Source: a virus
Virus record (IMG/VR): IMGVR_UViG_3300043436_002855
Coordinates: 1-34,971 of that record
Length of the DNA stretch: 34,971 nt
Strand: one strand, 5' to 3'
Part shown: positions 21,869-31,018 of the stretch, piece after piece
Layout: every line of letters starts with the position of its first letter
Numbering within the stretch: position 1 is the first letter of the stretch
The notes under the pieces: generated by a model
What the model was told of the DNA's origin: nothing
Seen by the model: only the letters and a program-made list of their open reading frames with translations
Database searches by the model: none
Program-made: the position numbers and the translations under genes

Positions 21869-22912
21869 TTATAATTGTTCAACTTTAATATGTATTTTTA
21901 AATTTTGCAAAACACTACCAGTTTCACCTATGCAAAATTGAAATTGATTGATACTAATTGGTTTGAAAACTATATTAGCAATTCTATTGTCATTAGTTAT
22001 AACACCTTGACTTTCAATAAACATTTGACATAAATAGTTTGTGTCTATCATGTTATTTGCTAAAATAACATTTACAACACTTACCCCTGCAATTAAAGAT
22101 GCATTTGCGCTTGTAAAATCTCCTGAAACTGCTAGAGGACCACTTGTGCCAGAAACATCTAAACCAGCGACCCAACCTTTATTTTTTATTGGACTTGCTC
22201 CGATTCCATCAATTATAACTTTGTCTTCTTTTGATAAAAGTCCATTTTGAGTTGTAGTAGCTAAATAAGTAGATGAATCTGTGCCGTTTACTCTTCTAGC
22301 AAAAGCAACTTTATTAACTAATGGAGTTGTAGCCTTTGTGTCAATTGTTCCCTCATTTTCTTCTGTTTGATTTGCTTTTTTCAAATAGCCAAACTCTCCA
22401 GTAGCTAAATCTAAATTAATAGCATCAACTTCACGAATTAAAGTAATACCAGAAACTGTTTTTATCAATCGTACATATTCACCACTTTTAAACCCTCCAA
22501 CAACGCTAATTGTATAAGTAACATTATCTAGTCCTTTAATTTGTGTTTGAGCGCTAAAATCAACTCCAGATAAGCATAAAACAGATTCTTTTTGTAACAT
22601 AAAACCTAACTTAATAGGAATTTGTAAAACCCCACTTGAATCCGTTAAATCTAATATAAAATCATTTTTTGAAGCTAAAGCACGCAAAGCATCTACCAAC
22701 TGAAAACCATTAGTTTCATTATCTGGCAAACCATTATAATCTAAACCATAAAGTCGCATTAACTTATCCTTCATTTCGTGTAAATCACTATAAATATAGT
22801 TGTTTACGGGTGTTCCATTACCGCTACCAGTATTATCTTGAATCTTTCCATTTGGATAAACCGATGGACTTGAATTATCGATATTTGGTGCAAATTTCTT
22901 ATCTCTTGCCAT
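21869..22912 (-). CDS. Tail fibre protein
   Basis: A 347-residue protein. The N-terminal region (about 15-80) is shared with the downstream gene and probably attaches to the baseplate. In the middle comes TTTQNGLLSKEDKVIIDG, a phrase typical of phage fibres ahead of the trimeric shaft. The C-terminal part (about 250-347) is beta-rich and should carry receptor binding. It is encoded directly after the gp48-like gene, the usual position for fibres in Mu-like phages. Confidence 0.7.
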   Translation of the reverse strand: MARDKKFAPNIDNSSPSVYPNGKIQDNTGSGNGTPVNNYIYSDLHEMKDKLMRLYGLDYNGLPDNETNGFQLVDALRALASKNDFILDLTDSSGVLQIPIKLGFMLQKESVLCLSGVDFSAQTQIKGLDNVTYTISVVGGFKSGEYVRLIKTVSGITLIREVDAINLDLATGEFGYLKKANQTEENEGTIDTKATTPLVNKVAFARRVNGTDSSTYLATTTQNGLLSKEDKVIIDGIGASPIKNKGWVAGLDVSGTSGPLAVSGDFTSANASLIAGVSVVNVILANNMIDTNYLCQMFIESQGVITNDNRIANIVFKPISINQFQFCIGETGSVLQNLKIHIKVEQL

Positions 22913-22923
22913 TTCTTAATATT

Positions 22924-23703
22924 TTAAACAAAGTTAATAAAAGTAAAACAAACCGTATGAGCAGGTTTTAATTTCAAAACCAACTCTTTAAATTCAATCA
23001 ATCTATTTGCCGGAACAATAGCCATATCACCTAAATTTTCACCACCAATAAAAAAAGTACTCCAAAGGTTTTCACTACCAACACTAAATGTTTCTTTTAC
23101 AATAGCCTCATTAGCTATAACATCAAAACTAACATAACCGTGTTGTGTTCCTATTCCATGCTGCGTATTACCTCCATGCTGTGTAAGTTCTAAACTCAAA
23201 GCTACTATTTCATCTGGAGTTTGATAAGGCGGTAAATTTTCATGTACATAAACATCAAATCCAGCTAATCTTAATTGACTTTCAATAAATAATTTATTTT
23301 GACGTGCTTCAATTCCTTTTGGATAAGCCATTTTTCTCAAAATAGCGTCTTTTCTTAATTCTAAAGACAAACTAGTATTTGTGATTAATCCCAATCTATA
23401 TTCCCATAAAGTAGCATCATTAACGTCAAAATTTTCATTATCTGGAAAACAACTATCAATGGTTAAATCGGAATCATTTAAAACACGAATAAAGCTACGG
23501 TTAATAGCTTTGTGTAAATTATCAAATACTCCGTTATTTTGCATCCACCATGCACGCCCAGTAGGGTATAATTGACGTGCTAATACTGACATAATATCAG
23601 TTAAATTTTCGCCTTGTGCAGTTGGATAACGGTGCGGAACTCCTAAACCATGCGGAGTTCCTAAACCGTGTACCGTGCTATTATTTGTAATTTCGTAACT
23701 CAT
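22924..23703 (-). CDS. Baseplate protein of the Mu gp48 / DUF2313 group, with His-Gly repeats
   Basis: A 259-residue protein. The central part (LARQLYPTGRAWWMQNNGVFDNLHKAINRSF, then a long helix) and its place after baseplate J fit Mu gp48-type proteins, which anchor the tail fibres. Unusual are short repeats of the form HGxGTPHG/QHGxGTQHG near the N-terminus (residues about 12-24) and again about residues 178-192. They may form a thin loop or bind metal. Their function is unknown. Confidence 0.7.
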   Translation of the reverse strand: MSYEITNNSTVHGLGTPHGLGVPHRYPTAQGENLTDIMSVLARQLYPTGRAWWMQNNGVFDNLHKAINRSFIRVLNDSDLTIDSCFPDNENFDVNDATLWEYRLGLITNTSLSLELRKDAILRKMAYPKGIEARQNKLFIESQLRLAGFDVYVHENLPPYQTPDEIVALSLELTQHGGNTQHGIGTQHGYVSFDVIANEAIVKETFSVGSENLWSTFFIGGENLGDMAIVPANRLIEFKELVLKLKPAHTVCFTFINFV

Positions 23704-23706
23704 ATT

Positions 23707-24882
23707 TTATGGTGTATAAGTTATATTTCTTAAATAAGGAATAAACCCTAAATCAAATTCAAATGAATTAACAGTAACTCCGTTTACTTGCATTACAAAT
23801 CCAGTAAAGAAATTTGAACTATCTAAAACATCTGTAACTATACTTTGAACACGTCCAGAATATAAAATGTCATTTTTTGTTCTTGGTAAATCAGCTCCTG
23901 CAATATAAGGTCTAACATCTAACAAATAAGTTTTAATATTATTTTCAATAGAAGTTAAAACAGCACTCGAAGTATCATTTAAACCTATAATTTCAACATC
24001 AACTGGAATTGGTTCTATTGGTAAAACCTCTAAAGTTGCTTGAATTGGAATACGCCCCCTTTCGTTTAATGGTTTTGTTTCGTCTGGGTCAAACAATATA
24101 ACATCTTCAACAGATTCAATTAAAGGTGTCGAAGGTGTTCCATATCCATCTGTTCCAGGTAGTACACTTTCAACATAAACTTGAACGGTACCAGCTTCAC
24201 CATTTTTAACATAAGGATATACTTTTCGGACCCCTTGCGCATCATTTGCCCATATACGATAATCTGTACGACTTCCGCCTTGTGGCTCTAATTGTATAGC
24301 ATCTAAAATATTTTGTCTATAAACTTCAATATCTTCACTTGCTAATGGTTGTTCAAGAACGTCTAAAACAGTCAAAGTTGAATTAACCCCTATTACTGGT
24401 TCAGTTATAGTAACTTGATCATCTACATCTAAATCAAAATTAACTCCACCGCCTAAACTTCTAACTTCAATTTCATCATCTGTGCCAGTTAATGTATATT
24501 CAGCATCTAAAATATAAAGTTTGTTTGGGTTTTTTGAATTTTCATTTGATTTAAAAGTAAGCGAATTTCTTAAAACAGCCCCAGCAGTTCCAGTTACTGA
24601 AAGTTTAAATATTCCAGATGTTGCAGGTCTTGGATTTCTATTCAAATAAATACGCCCTAATCTTTCAAGTGTTCCCCCGTTTGCTTCAATGTCAGCCGTA
24701 TCTGGGAAAATGTTATTTTGAATATCGGATAAGTACAAATAAACTAGTTTAAATTGCGCTGCTAAAACTGAATCCATAGCATCTAAAACGTATTTTAAAT
24801 TTGAATCACTTAAATTTAGCTTTTGTTTTAAGTCATTTGCAATAGCATCTTTCAACTCATTTAAGTTTGGAATTGCTCTCAT
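23707..24882 (-). CDS. Baseplate J-like protein (Mu gp47)
   Basis: A 391-residue protein. The N-terminal third (FKLVYLYLSDIQNNIFPDTADIEANGGTLERLGRIY) and the beta-rich middle with VTEPVIGVNSTL match baseplate J, which forms the inner wedge of contractile tails. Its phrase QGGSRTDYRIWANDAQGVRKVYPY is characteristic. It overlaps the gp46-like gene by 4 bases and is followed by the gp48-like gene, the standard Mu order. Confidence 0.8.
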   Translation of the reverse strand: MRAIPNLNELKDAIANDLKQKLNLSDSNLKYVLDAMDSVLAAQFKLVYLYLSDIQNNIFPDTADIEANGGTLERLGRIYLNRNPRPATSGIFKLSVTGTAGAVLRNSLTFKSNENSKNPNKLYILDAEYTLTGTDDEIEVRSLGGGVNFDLDVDDQVTITEPVIGVNSTLTVLDVLEQPLASEDIEVYRQNILDAIQLEPQGGSRTDYRIWANDAQGVRKVYPYVKNGEAGTVQVYVESVLPGTDGYGTPSTPLIESVEDVILFDPDETKPLNERGRIPIQATLEVLPIEPIPVDVEIIGLNDTSSAVLTSIENNIKTYLLDVRPYIAGADLPRTKNDILYSGRVQSIVTDVLDSSNFFTGFVMQVNGVTVNSFEFDLGFIPYLRNITYTP

Positions 24883-25358
24883 ATTGTTTTTTCAATTATT
24901 AGTTCATTTTTGGCATTATCATACACTAATTGTAATACCCTACTTTGTTGATTATTCTTTGGTGTAAAGTTAATAATAATTCTAATCTTATTTACTTCAA
25001 ATATTTGCACGTCAATTGAATAATTTAATAGCTCCGTTAAATAGCTTAAATCTTCATTTATAGCGTTTATAATCGATAACCTACCTTGACTATTCAAAGC
25101 GACTGAATTAATCGTTTTTTCGGTAATAGAATTGAATTGTTTACTAGGTGTTTCACTAAAAAATAAAGAATTTGCCCAATAATCAAAACGCTCTTCACTT
25201 ATTAATTCATCACCCCTTGTAACGGCTTCAATATTACCCCCAAATAACGCTAAATATACTTGTTGAAATAAACTCTCACCAATTAATAAATCATTGGAAA
25301 CGATAGCCATTTCGCCACCGTTTCCAGATTCATGTAAATTAATATCTTTTGTTATCAT
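24879..25358 (-). CDS. Baseplate wedge protein, Mu gp46 / gp25-like
   Basis: A 159-residue protein. Helices with YLALFGGN, the phrase RFDYWANSLFF and a long helix-strand pattern (GRLSIINAINEDLSYLTEL) fit Mu gp46 and the T4 gp25 fold, which join baseplate to sheath. Size (Mu gp46 is near 140 residues) and neighbours agree. Confidence 0.65.
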   Translation of the reverse strand: MITKDINLHESGNGGEMAIVSNDLLIGESLFQQVYLALFGGNIEAVTRGDELISEERFDYWANSLFFSETPSKQFNSITEKTINSVALNSQGRLSIINAINEDLSYLTELLNYSIDVQIFEVNKIRIIINFTPKNNQQSRVLQLVYDNAKNELIIEKTI

Positions 25359-25360
25359 AA

Positions 25361-27238
25361 TTAAAATGCCCCTTGCGTTTTAGTTGTGTTTACTCCAATA
25401 CCCCCAAAATCAGTCTGAATTGCTCCGATATTGTTTTGCTTATCATTTACAGTCATATTGATATTACCTTTCATTTCTGTTTTATTAACCATAGCGTCCT
25501 GTTTTGGTTCAACTACATCTAATTTTTCACGTAATATTTCAATTCCTTTTAAAGCTGGCGCAAGTAATGTACCAACTCCTGGAATTTTTGCTAACATTCC
25601 TAAAAGTTGCTGAACTGGATATAAAACAGAATCTAAAATAACAGCTCCTAAACGCTTAAATCCTTGAATAATTCCACCGCTACTAAAAGCCTCCACAATT
25701 GAATCCCAATGTTTACGTAAACTCATAAACAAATTTATAATCCAACCAATAGGACCAGTCATCAACAATATTGCAGCTCCCCAATCTTCCCAATAAGCAA
25801 TAGCACCAATAATCAACGCTACCATAGCTGCAATTGCAACTATTATAATTCCTATTGGATTTGCGGTCATAGCCGCATTTAAAGCCCATTGAGCTGCTGT
25901 AGCTAGTCCAGTTTCTCCTGCCATTGTTTTTTGATAATATCCATACAATTTCATTGCAGAACCAGCGATAGTTGAAACAACAGTAACCCCTTTTATAATA
26001 GCCGATAATCCTAATAAACCTAAACCTAAAAAAGCAATAGTTTTTGTTAGTTTTGGATTTTCAGCAATCCACGTTGTAAAACTTGTAATTATCGGAGTTA
26101 CATAACTAATCAACTGCGACAAAATAGGCGCTAATTGCGTACCTATAACTATACTTAATGTTTGTATGTTATTTTGCGCCATTGCTAATTTTCCAGCCAT
26201 TGTTTCGTTTTTCTTAGCAGCCTCATCTGATATTGAAGTTCCTTTTGTAAAAGCATCATTAGACGCATTCATAACCTTACCTAACTTTTCATATCCGCTT
26301 CCTAAAGCTCCAACTACTTTAATTGACTCTTGACTGCCTACTTTTAATTGCTCTAAAGTCATTGCCAATTCACGTGGTTTTAATTTAGATAATGATTTTG
26401 AAAATTTAACCGCAAATTGAGTAGGGTCTGTTTGATACAACTTATTTGCACTTTCAACTGTCATTCCCATTTGATTAGCAAATCCAGTCATGTTTTTACC
26501 AGCAACTAATATTAAATTAGAAAATCCACCCGCTGCAATTTCAGCACTTAACCCAGCATCTTCTAAAAATCCACCCAATGCTGCCGATTGTTGAATTGTA
26601 GGCTTCATTGCATCTGGTAAAGCTCCAATTCTTAACATAAAATTATTAATGTTATCCGCAGAACCAGCCATATTTGAAACCTCATTAATCGCACTTCCCG
26701 CTTTTGTCATAGAAGTTGCAATATCAATATCTCTAGTTTCTTTAAATAAATTCTTTAGTTTGGCTACTTGCGTTACAGCCTCTTCAGTACTTCCAAAATC
26801 AGAACCCAAAGCAATTGCAAATTCATTTCCTGCTTTTGTAAAAGCTACTAACTCATCTTTTGCAACTCCAATTGTACCAGCTACTATTCCAATATCTTGC
26901 AAAGCACTAATGCTAGTACGAGTATTTTTTGACATATCTAGAATAGCTTTTCCATACGCCTCGCTTTCACTTGTACTTAATCCAGTTGTTTTGGCTACAT
27001 CAGCCATCTTATCCTCAAATTTAATAGCAGAATTAACCGCTAATCCTAAAGGCGCTACAATAGCACCTCCAGCAATAGCCATATCACCAGCTACTTTATT
27101 TGCTTTTGTATTAAACCTATCTATTGCCGCAGTTGTTGAGTTACTAAAATTAGAAACGCCCGAAGTCATTTTACTGACTACGGACGTAAACTTATCAATT
27201 GCGGTAAACTCGGTAGGTATTCTCATTGTTGCAGCCAT
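25361..27238 (-). CDS. Tail tape measure protein
   Basis: A 625-residue protein with the TP901-type tape measure core (ALRDI-like helices, for example FEDKMADVAKTTGLSTSESEAYGKAILDM near residues 75-105) and several long hydrophobic stretches (roughly 395-510) that may insert into the host membrane during DNA entry. By the common rule of about 1.5 angstrom per residue it would set a tail of about 90-95 nm. It follows the frameshifted chaperone gene, as in most long-tailed phages, and precedes the gp46-like gene. Confidence 0.85.
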   Translation of the reverse strand: MAATMRIPTEFTAIDKFTSVVSKMTSGVSNFSNSTTAAIDRFNTKANKVAGDMAIAGGAIVAPLGLAVNSAIKFEDKMADVAKTTGLSTSESEAYGKAILDMSKNTRTSISALQDIGIVAGTIGVAKDELVAFTKAGNEFAIALGSDFGSTEEAVTQVAKLKNLFKETRDIDIATSMTKAGSAINEVSNMAGSADNINNFMLRIGALPDAMKPTIQQSAALGGFLEDAGLSAEIAAGGFSNLILVAGKNMTGFANQMGMTVESANKLYQTDPTQFAVKFSKSLSKLKPRELAMTLEQLKVGSQESIKVVGALGSGYEKLGKVMNASNDAFTKGTSISDEAAKKNETMAGKLAMAQNNIQTLSIVIGTQLAPILSQLISYVTPIITSFTTWIAENPKLTKTIAFLGLGLLGLSAIIKGVTVVSTIAGSAMKLYGYYQKTMAGETGLATAAQWALNAAMTANPIGIIIVAIAAMVALIIGAIAYWEDWGAAILLMTGPIGWIINLFMSLRKHWDSIVEAFSSGGIIQGFKRLGAVILDSVLYPVQQLLGMLAKIPGVGTLLAPALKGIEILREKLDVVEPKQDAMVNKTEMKGNINMTVNDKQNNIGAIQTDFGGIGVNTTKTQGAF

Positions 27239-27243
27239 AATAT

Positions 27244-27418
27244 TTATTTTTTTAGCTTTTTATCAATTAACTTAACCTCGTCGTACCAGTATTTTAAACC
27301 TTGAAAATCAAAGTCATCACAATACATTTCAGCTATTATTTGAGGTGACCATTCAAAATATAATACCACTGTTTTAATAATGGCATCATCTTCATCTAAC
27401 GACCACCTGCCATAAAAA
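27244..27418 (-). CDS. -1 frameshift extension of the tail-assembly chaperone
   Basis: A frame of about 57 codons with no usable start of its own. It begins at the run GTTTTTA (27413-27419 on the minus strand), six codons before the chaperone stop. A -1 slip at TTT would join it to the chaperone. The extension reads WSLDEDDAIIKTVVLYFEWSP and ends KLIDKKLKK, with a normal amino acid mix and a WSP phrase like those of other tail T domains. It ends 5 bases before the tape measure ATG. The joined product would be about 195 residues. This matches the lambda G-GT and Mu gp41 arrangement; slippage itself is inferred. Confidence 0.65.
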
Positions 27419-27836
27419 CCGCTGCAACTTCTGAAATAACATCGTAATCTTCTGGCTCAAACAAATCCAACTCTTTAACAGTACAACCAATAATAAAAGC
27501 AATCAATCTTAAAGAGTAGTTTGCTACGTCTTTTGCTAAATCAATTCCTTTTGCTAAATCAGCCTTTGTTGTTGGTTTAATTCGAGTTTTAAATTCGATT
27601 ACATCTTTATGAACTCCACCACCCTCACTAATTAAAGGAAATTGAAGCTTATAAGTAGGAACTTTATTTTCGTTAAAAACTAACTTACCTATTTGAACAG
27701 CTTCAACAATTGCAGAATGACTTTCTTTTACAGTATCATTGTCAATTGGTTTTTTTGAATATCGATTAATAAACTCTAAAACCTCATTAACTGCTACTTC
27801 TTCACTAATAACCTCTTTGTTTGTTTGTTTACTCAT
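27396..27836 (-). CDS. Tail-assembly chaperone (G-like; Mu gp41-type)
   Basis: A 146-residue protein. It has an acidic start, then VKESHSAIVEAVQIGKLVF, a beta region with EFKTRIKPTTKADLAKG, and a final helix ending VFMAGGR. It lies between tube and tape measure genes, the position of chaperones that coat the tape measure before tail assembly. Its stop is followed by the frameshift extension described at 27244-27418. Confidence 0.75.
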   Translation of the reverse strand: MSKQTNKEVISEEVAVNEVLEFINRYSKKPIDNDTVKESHSAIVEAVQIGKLVFNENKVPTYKLQFPLISEGGGVHKDVIEFKTRIKPTTKADLAKGIDLAKDVANYSLRLIAFIIGCTVKELDLFEPEDYDVISEVAAVFMAGGR

Positions 27837-27860
27837 AGTTTTGTTTTGTTTGTGTTATTA

Positions 27861-28268
27861 TTAAATTTTTTCTAAAACTCCACCGCCTGCAATTTTTAAA
27901 GTCATAGTTCCTGCATTTGAATCAGCTTGAATATCACCTACTGGACTACCTTTCCCTTTATAAATAGCTCCGTTAACCATTGAAAATGTCCAAACTCCAT
28001 CGTCTGGATGAGAAGATAATTTTGTAATATTCTCTAATTCAATGTCATTAACAGTGTCAACAGCTACTGGCCCCTCAATGCTCCAACGAACTCTATTCAT
28101 TTGTCGCATATTTTGACCATTAGAAGTAACTTGATTTGCGTCATCATTAGTTCTAATACCGCCTTTATCTATTGTAAAACTTTCGTTTGATTTAGGATTG
28201 AATCTAAATTCTCCTAAAGTATGCTGACATACAATTTCGTCAACATCGCCAAATATATAATTTGCCAT
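27861..28268 (-). CDS. Tail tube protein (Mu gpM-like)
   Basis: A 135-residue protein, beta-rich and almost free of charged helices. ARRANGEMENT: a GEFRFNPKSNESFTIDKGGIR start, RQMNRVRWSIEGPV in the middle and GVWTFSMVNG near the end are typical of Mu gpM, which stacks into the inner tube of contractile tails. It follows the sheath gene by 20 bases. Confidence 0.8.
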   Translation of the reverse strand: MANYIFGDVDEIVCQHTLGEFRFNPKSNESFTIDKGGIRTNDDANQVTSNGQNMRQMNRVRWSIEGPVAVDTVNDIELENITKLSSHPDDGVWTFSMVNGAIYKGKGSPVGDIQADSNAGTMTLKIAGGGVLEKI

Positions 28269-28288
28269 ATCTTTTTTAAATTTTTAAA

Positions 28289-29806
28289 TTAAAATCCAGC
28301 CTCAACATCCGTACTTTCAATTCTTGCAATACCTGTTCTTTTGTATCTAAAAGTAGTTTCAAATCTATTTGGATTTATAGTACTAACTTGAACAATTAAA
28401 CTGTCTTTTGAGAATTGTGGATCATTAATTAAGGCTCTAGTTGCTAAATCTTCAAATAAATCAAAAACAACAGCCTTCCACTCTTTCGGCTTAATAACCC
28501 CCGCAACATCTGAAACCTGTGTATCTAAAATTAAAGTTTTATCTTTTAATCTTATTGTTTCAAGTGTACGATAAGCATCTGACACGTTCCAATCAAGGTT
28601 CAAATTACGACAATAATTGTATTGTAATGGATTTTCTCCTTCTGGGTGGTATGTAGTTACTAAATCTTGTATTTTGTAAGCTCCATTATCAAGTATTACA
28701 GTTGAACAACCTTTTTTGATTAAGAAATCACGATTGTTGTAATCTGACATATCCCCAATATTACCACTTGCAGGAATTGGCATATCTGGATAAGACTTAT
28801 TATTTACGTCCAAATGAGGTGAATCTTGTGCAATTCTAGCAAATAAAGCAACCACATTTGCAGCAGCCTCAAAAGTAAAACCTAAAGATAATGGAGCAGG
28901 ACAAAGTACGTTTGTACATTGATTAATTCTATCAGAATCATTTGTAATTGCAGCTAAATCATCTTTATCATCCTTTACACTACCAAAATAAGCCATAAAA
29001 GGTTTAAAAATCAATCCAGAATAACGACCAGTTGGAGCGTCATCGTCAGGAAAACCGTTAAAAGCCTCAAATTCATCTAATATATCAGTATAAGGATTAA
29101 TTACAGCAGTATACCAATCATCACCAAACTGAGCAAAAGAAGCAGCTAAACTAACTGTACCAGCTCCATCTCTACTATCTGTTTGAGAATAAGAAACTCC
29201 AGCGGCATTAGTTCCAAAATCAATAGCAATATTAATTTCAGCAGAAGTAGCACCTTCCCATTTTGAAGTCATTGTAACAACTCCTAAAGTATTAGTAGCT
29301 GAAACTGGACTTCCTAAAACAGAATTAATTGCATCTTTTATTTTACCAGCTATTACAGTTGGTGTATCACCAGTAACAACGCTAAAACCTAAACTTTGAA
29401 AATCAATAGAATCACGTCCATTAATTACAACATAATGCGTAGCGTTAGCCGTTGCTGTTCCAGTTACAGTCCACTTTCTTACAGTAGCACTAGCACCAGC
29501 ATCTGAAACCTGTGGAAAAACAATAGTAGGTATTCCACCAACTCCATCTGAATTAATAGGGCGTAAAATTCGCATAATTCTATGAATAGGACTACCATAT
29601 CCATATAATTCAGCAGCTTCTTTAGCGCTTGTAACCTCTCTTTTATCAGCAGTTAATCCGGATTGATTAGTTGTATTAGCCTCTCCAAAAACCGCTATAA
29701 TTTGAGGTAAATTTTGAGTATCATTTGAAAAAAAACCCTTTTTGATTTTATATCCTGACACTCTTGAACGTCTGTCTGTACCAACAGCAGTTGAAATTGT
29801 ACTCAT
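28289..29806 (-). CDS. Tail sheath protein (Mu gpL-like)
   Basis: A 505-residue protein, close to Mu gpL (495). Characteristic parts are the start SRVSGYKIKKGFF, the middle DDWYTAVINPYTD, VALFARIAQDSPHLDVNN, and the C-terminal strand region with FRYKRTGIARIES, which swaps with neighbours in the sheath. It contracts to drive the tube through the envelope. The tube gene follows directly. Confidence 0.85.
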   Translation of the reverse strand: MSTISTAVGTDRRSRVSGYKIKKGFFSNDTQNLPQIIAVFGEANTTNQSGLTADKREVTSAKEAAELYGYGSPIHRIMRILRPINSDGVGGIPTIVFPQVSDAGASATVRKWTVTGTATANATHYVVINGRDSIDFQSLGFSVVTGDTPTVIAGKIKDAINSVLGSPVSATNTLGVVTMTSKWEGATSAEINIAIDFGTNAAGVSYSQTDSRDGAGTVSLAASFAQFGDDWYTAVINPYTDILDEFEAFNGFPDDDAPTGRYSGLIFKPFMAYFGSVKDDKDDLAAITNDSDRINQCTNVLCPAPLSLGFTFEAAANVVALFARIAQDSPHLDVNNKSYPDMPIPASGNIGDMSDYNNRDFLIKKGCSTVILDNGAYKIQDLVTTYHPEGENPLQYNYCRNLNLDWNVSDAYRTLETIRLKDKTLILDTQVSDVAGVIKPKEWKAVVFDLFEDLATRALINDPQFSKDSLIVQVSTINPNRFETTFRYKRTGIARIESTDVEAGF

Positions 29807-29809
29807 ATT

Positions 29810-30412
29810 TTAAGTATTAAAAATTAATTTATATCCTTTTGTTCCGCTATCTAATTTAGTAACGGTATCATTACCTGTAAATTCTAGTCCGTTCCACATT
29901 TGCTGACTTTCATTTGCTCTTACCGAAAATTGAAGTCGTGCCATTCTTACAAATGCGCCATCTTGACTACCATAATTATCATCGTACTGAATTGAATCAA
30001 CAAAAGTACCACCGATAAAACCCTTTTGAAAACCTAAAGTTTGATATTTTGTTGAACTTAAAATGTATCTTATCCATCCCAAAATTAAATCTAACTTTTT
30101 GCGTGTGATTGTGTTTCCATCAAAATCAATAGTAGCGTTTCCAGAAGCGTAAACATCAATATTAAAAGATATATTACCCTGAGATATTTTCTCATCAATA
30201 GAACCAAAAGAAACGTTATTTTGTGAAATATTTACAATAATATCTTCAACAACGTCGTATGGTTCTTGACGTTCAATAAATATATCTAAATCTGAACTCA
30301 AACATTGAATTCTTTTTTGATTAGACAACTCTTCTAACAAAATAACTCCGAGCTTATCTTTGATAATCTCGAAGTTTTGAAGTGGTATTATTTCAGTAAT
30401 TAAAACAGCCAT
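29810..30412 (-). CDS. Tail completion or terminator protein
   Basis: A 200-residue protein from the ATG at 30412, two bases after the upstream stop; the longer reading overlaps it by 28. The mixed alpha and beta body with VARMARLQFSVRANESQQ-like segments and its place just before the sheath gene suit the protein that caps the tail tube or joins it to the neck. No closer family is recognised. Confidence 0.5.
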   Translation of the reverse strand: MAVLITEIIPLQNFEIIKDKLGVILLEELSNQKRIQCLSSDLDIFIERQEPYDVVEDIIVNISQNNVSFGSIDEKISQGNISFNIDVYASGNATIDFDGNTITRKKLDLILGWIRYILSSTKYQTLGFQKGFIGGTFVDSIQYDDNYGSQDGAFVRMARLQFSVRANESQQMWNGLEFTGNDTVTKLDSGTKGYKLIFNT

Positions 30413-30414
30413 TT

Positions 30415-30798
30415 TTATAATTTTAAGTCGCCAAGTATACAAACAATTAATCCTAAAGTTTCATCTGGAAAATTCTCTCTAACTACATAAGTTTTTACAA
30501 TTCCACTTGAATCAGCAAAACTAACTTGATGGTTTTTTAAGAATATTTCTCCCTTTGAATTTCTTACCGGATAACCATTAGCAACTAAAACCGATTCATC
30601 TATACAAATGTGAACATTTTTAGAATTTATAGGATTTCCATCTGAATCAAAGTTAATATGATGTTTGGTGGCAAATCCAGTTAACGATAATGTTTTATCT
30701 TTTGAAGGTGTAACTAACTCAATATCCTCTTCAAACCCACCATTACTTACAAAGAATTTAGCATCTCGTTTCGCCAACTGGAATAAATTACCACTCAT
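30415..30798 (-). CDS. Head-tail connector candidate, gpFII position
   Basis: A 127-residue beta-rich protein with a sequence FVSNGGFEEDIELVTPSKDKTLSLTGFATKHHINFD that fits the barrel of head-tail joining proteins such as lambda gpFII (117 residues). Size and place (after the capsid and a small gene) agree. The assignment is by position and general character. Confidence 0.5.
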   Translation of the reverse strand: MSGNLFQLAKRDAKFFVSNGGFEEDIELVTPSKDKTLSLTGFATKHHINFDSDGNPINSKNVHICIDESVLVANGYPVRNSKGEIFLKNHQVSFADSSGIVKTYVVRENFPDETLGLIVCILGDLKL

Positions 30799-30804
30799 AA
30801 CATC

Positions 30805-31017
30805 TTATTTTTTTGCCTTTGGTTTTACTTCCTTTGGCTCTTTAACTTCAATTTCTTCAACTTTTTTTGTAGTGTCTTTAACCTCAACCACAAAACCAGC
30901 TTTTACCAATTCATCAGCATTACCCTCTAATTGACTTTCATCAACAATCTCAGGATAATAAGCAATTTTCTTATTTTTCAGCTGATGTCCTACTGTTAAA
31001 ATTTGAAACTTTCTCAT
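30805..31017 (-). CDS. Small protein with a charged tail, gpFI position
   Basis: A 70-residue protein. A short beta-alpha start (KFQILTVGHQLKNKKIAYYP) is followed by a Glu/Lys/Pro-rich tail ending KEVKPKAKK. It begins 1 base after the capsid stop, where lambda has gpFI. That protein assists DNA packaging. This one is half the size, and I cannot confirm homology. Confidence 0.45.
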   Translation of the reverse strand: MRKFQILTVGHQLKNKKIAYYPEIVDESQLEGNADELVKAGFVVEVKDTTKKVEEIEVKEPKEVKPKAKK

Positions 31018-31018
31018 A

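Noticed and set aside
26649-27275. A 208-codon plus-strand frame opposite the tape measure gene
   Set aside because: It is a low-complexity shadow of the Ala/Ile/Thr-rich tape measure codons. No start context, neighbours or protein motif supports it.
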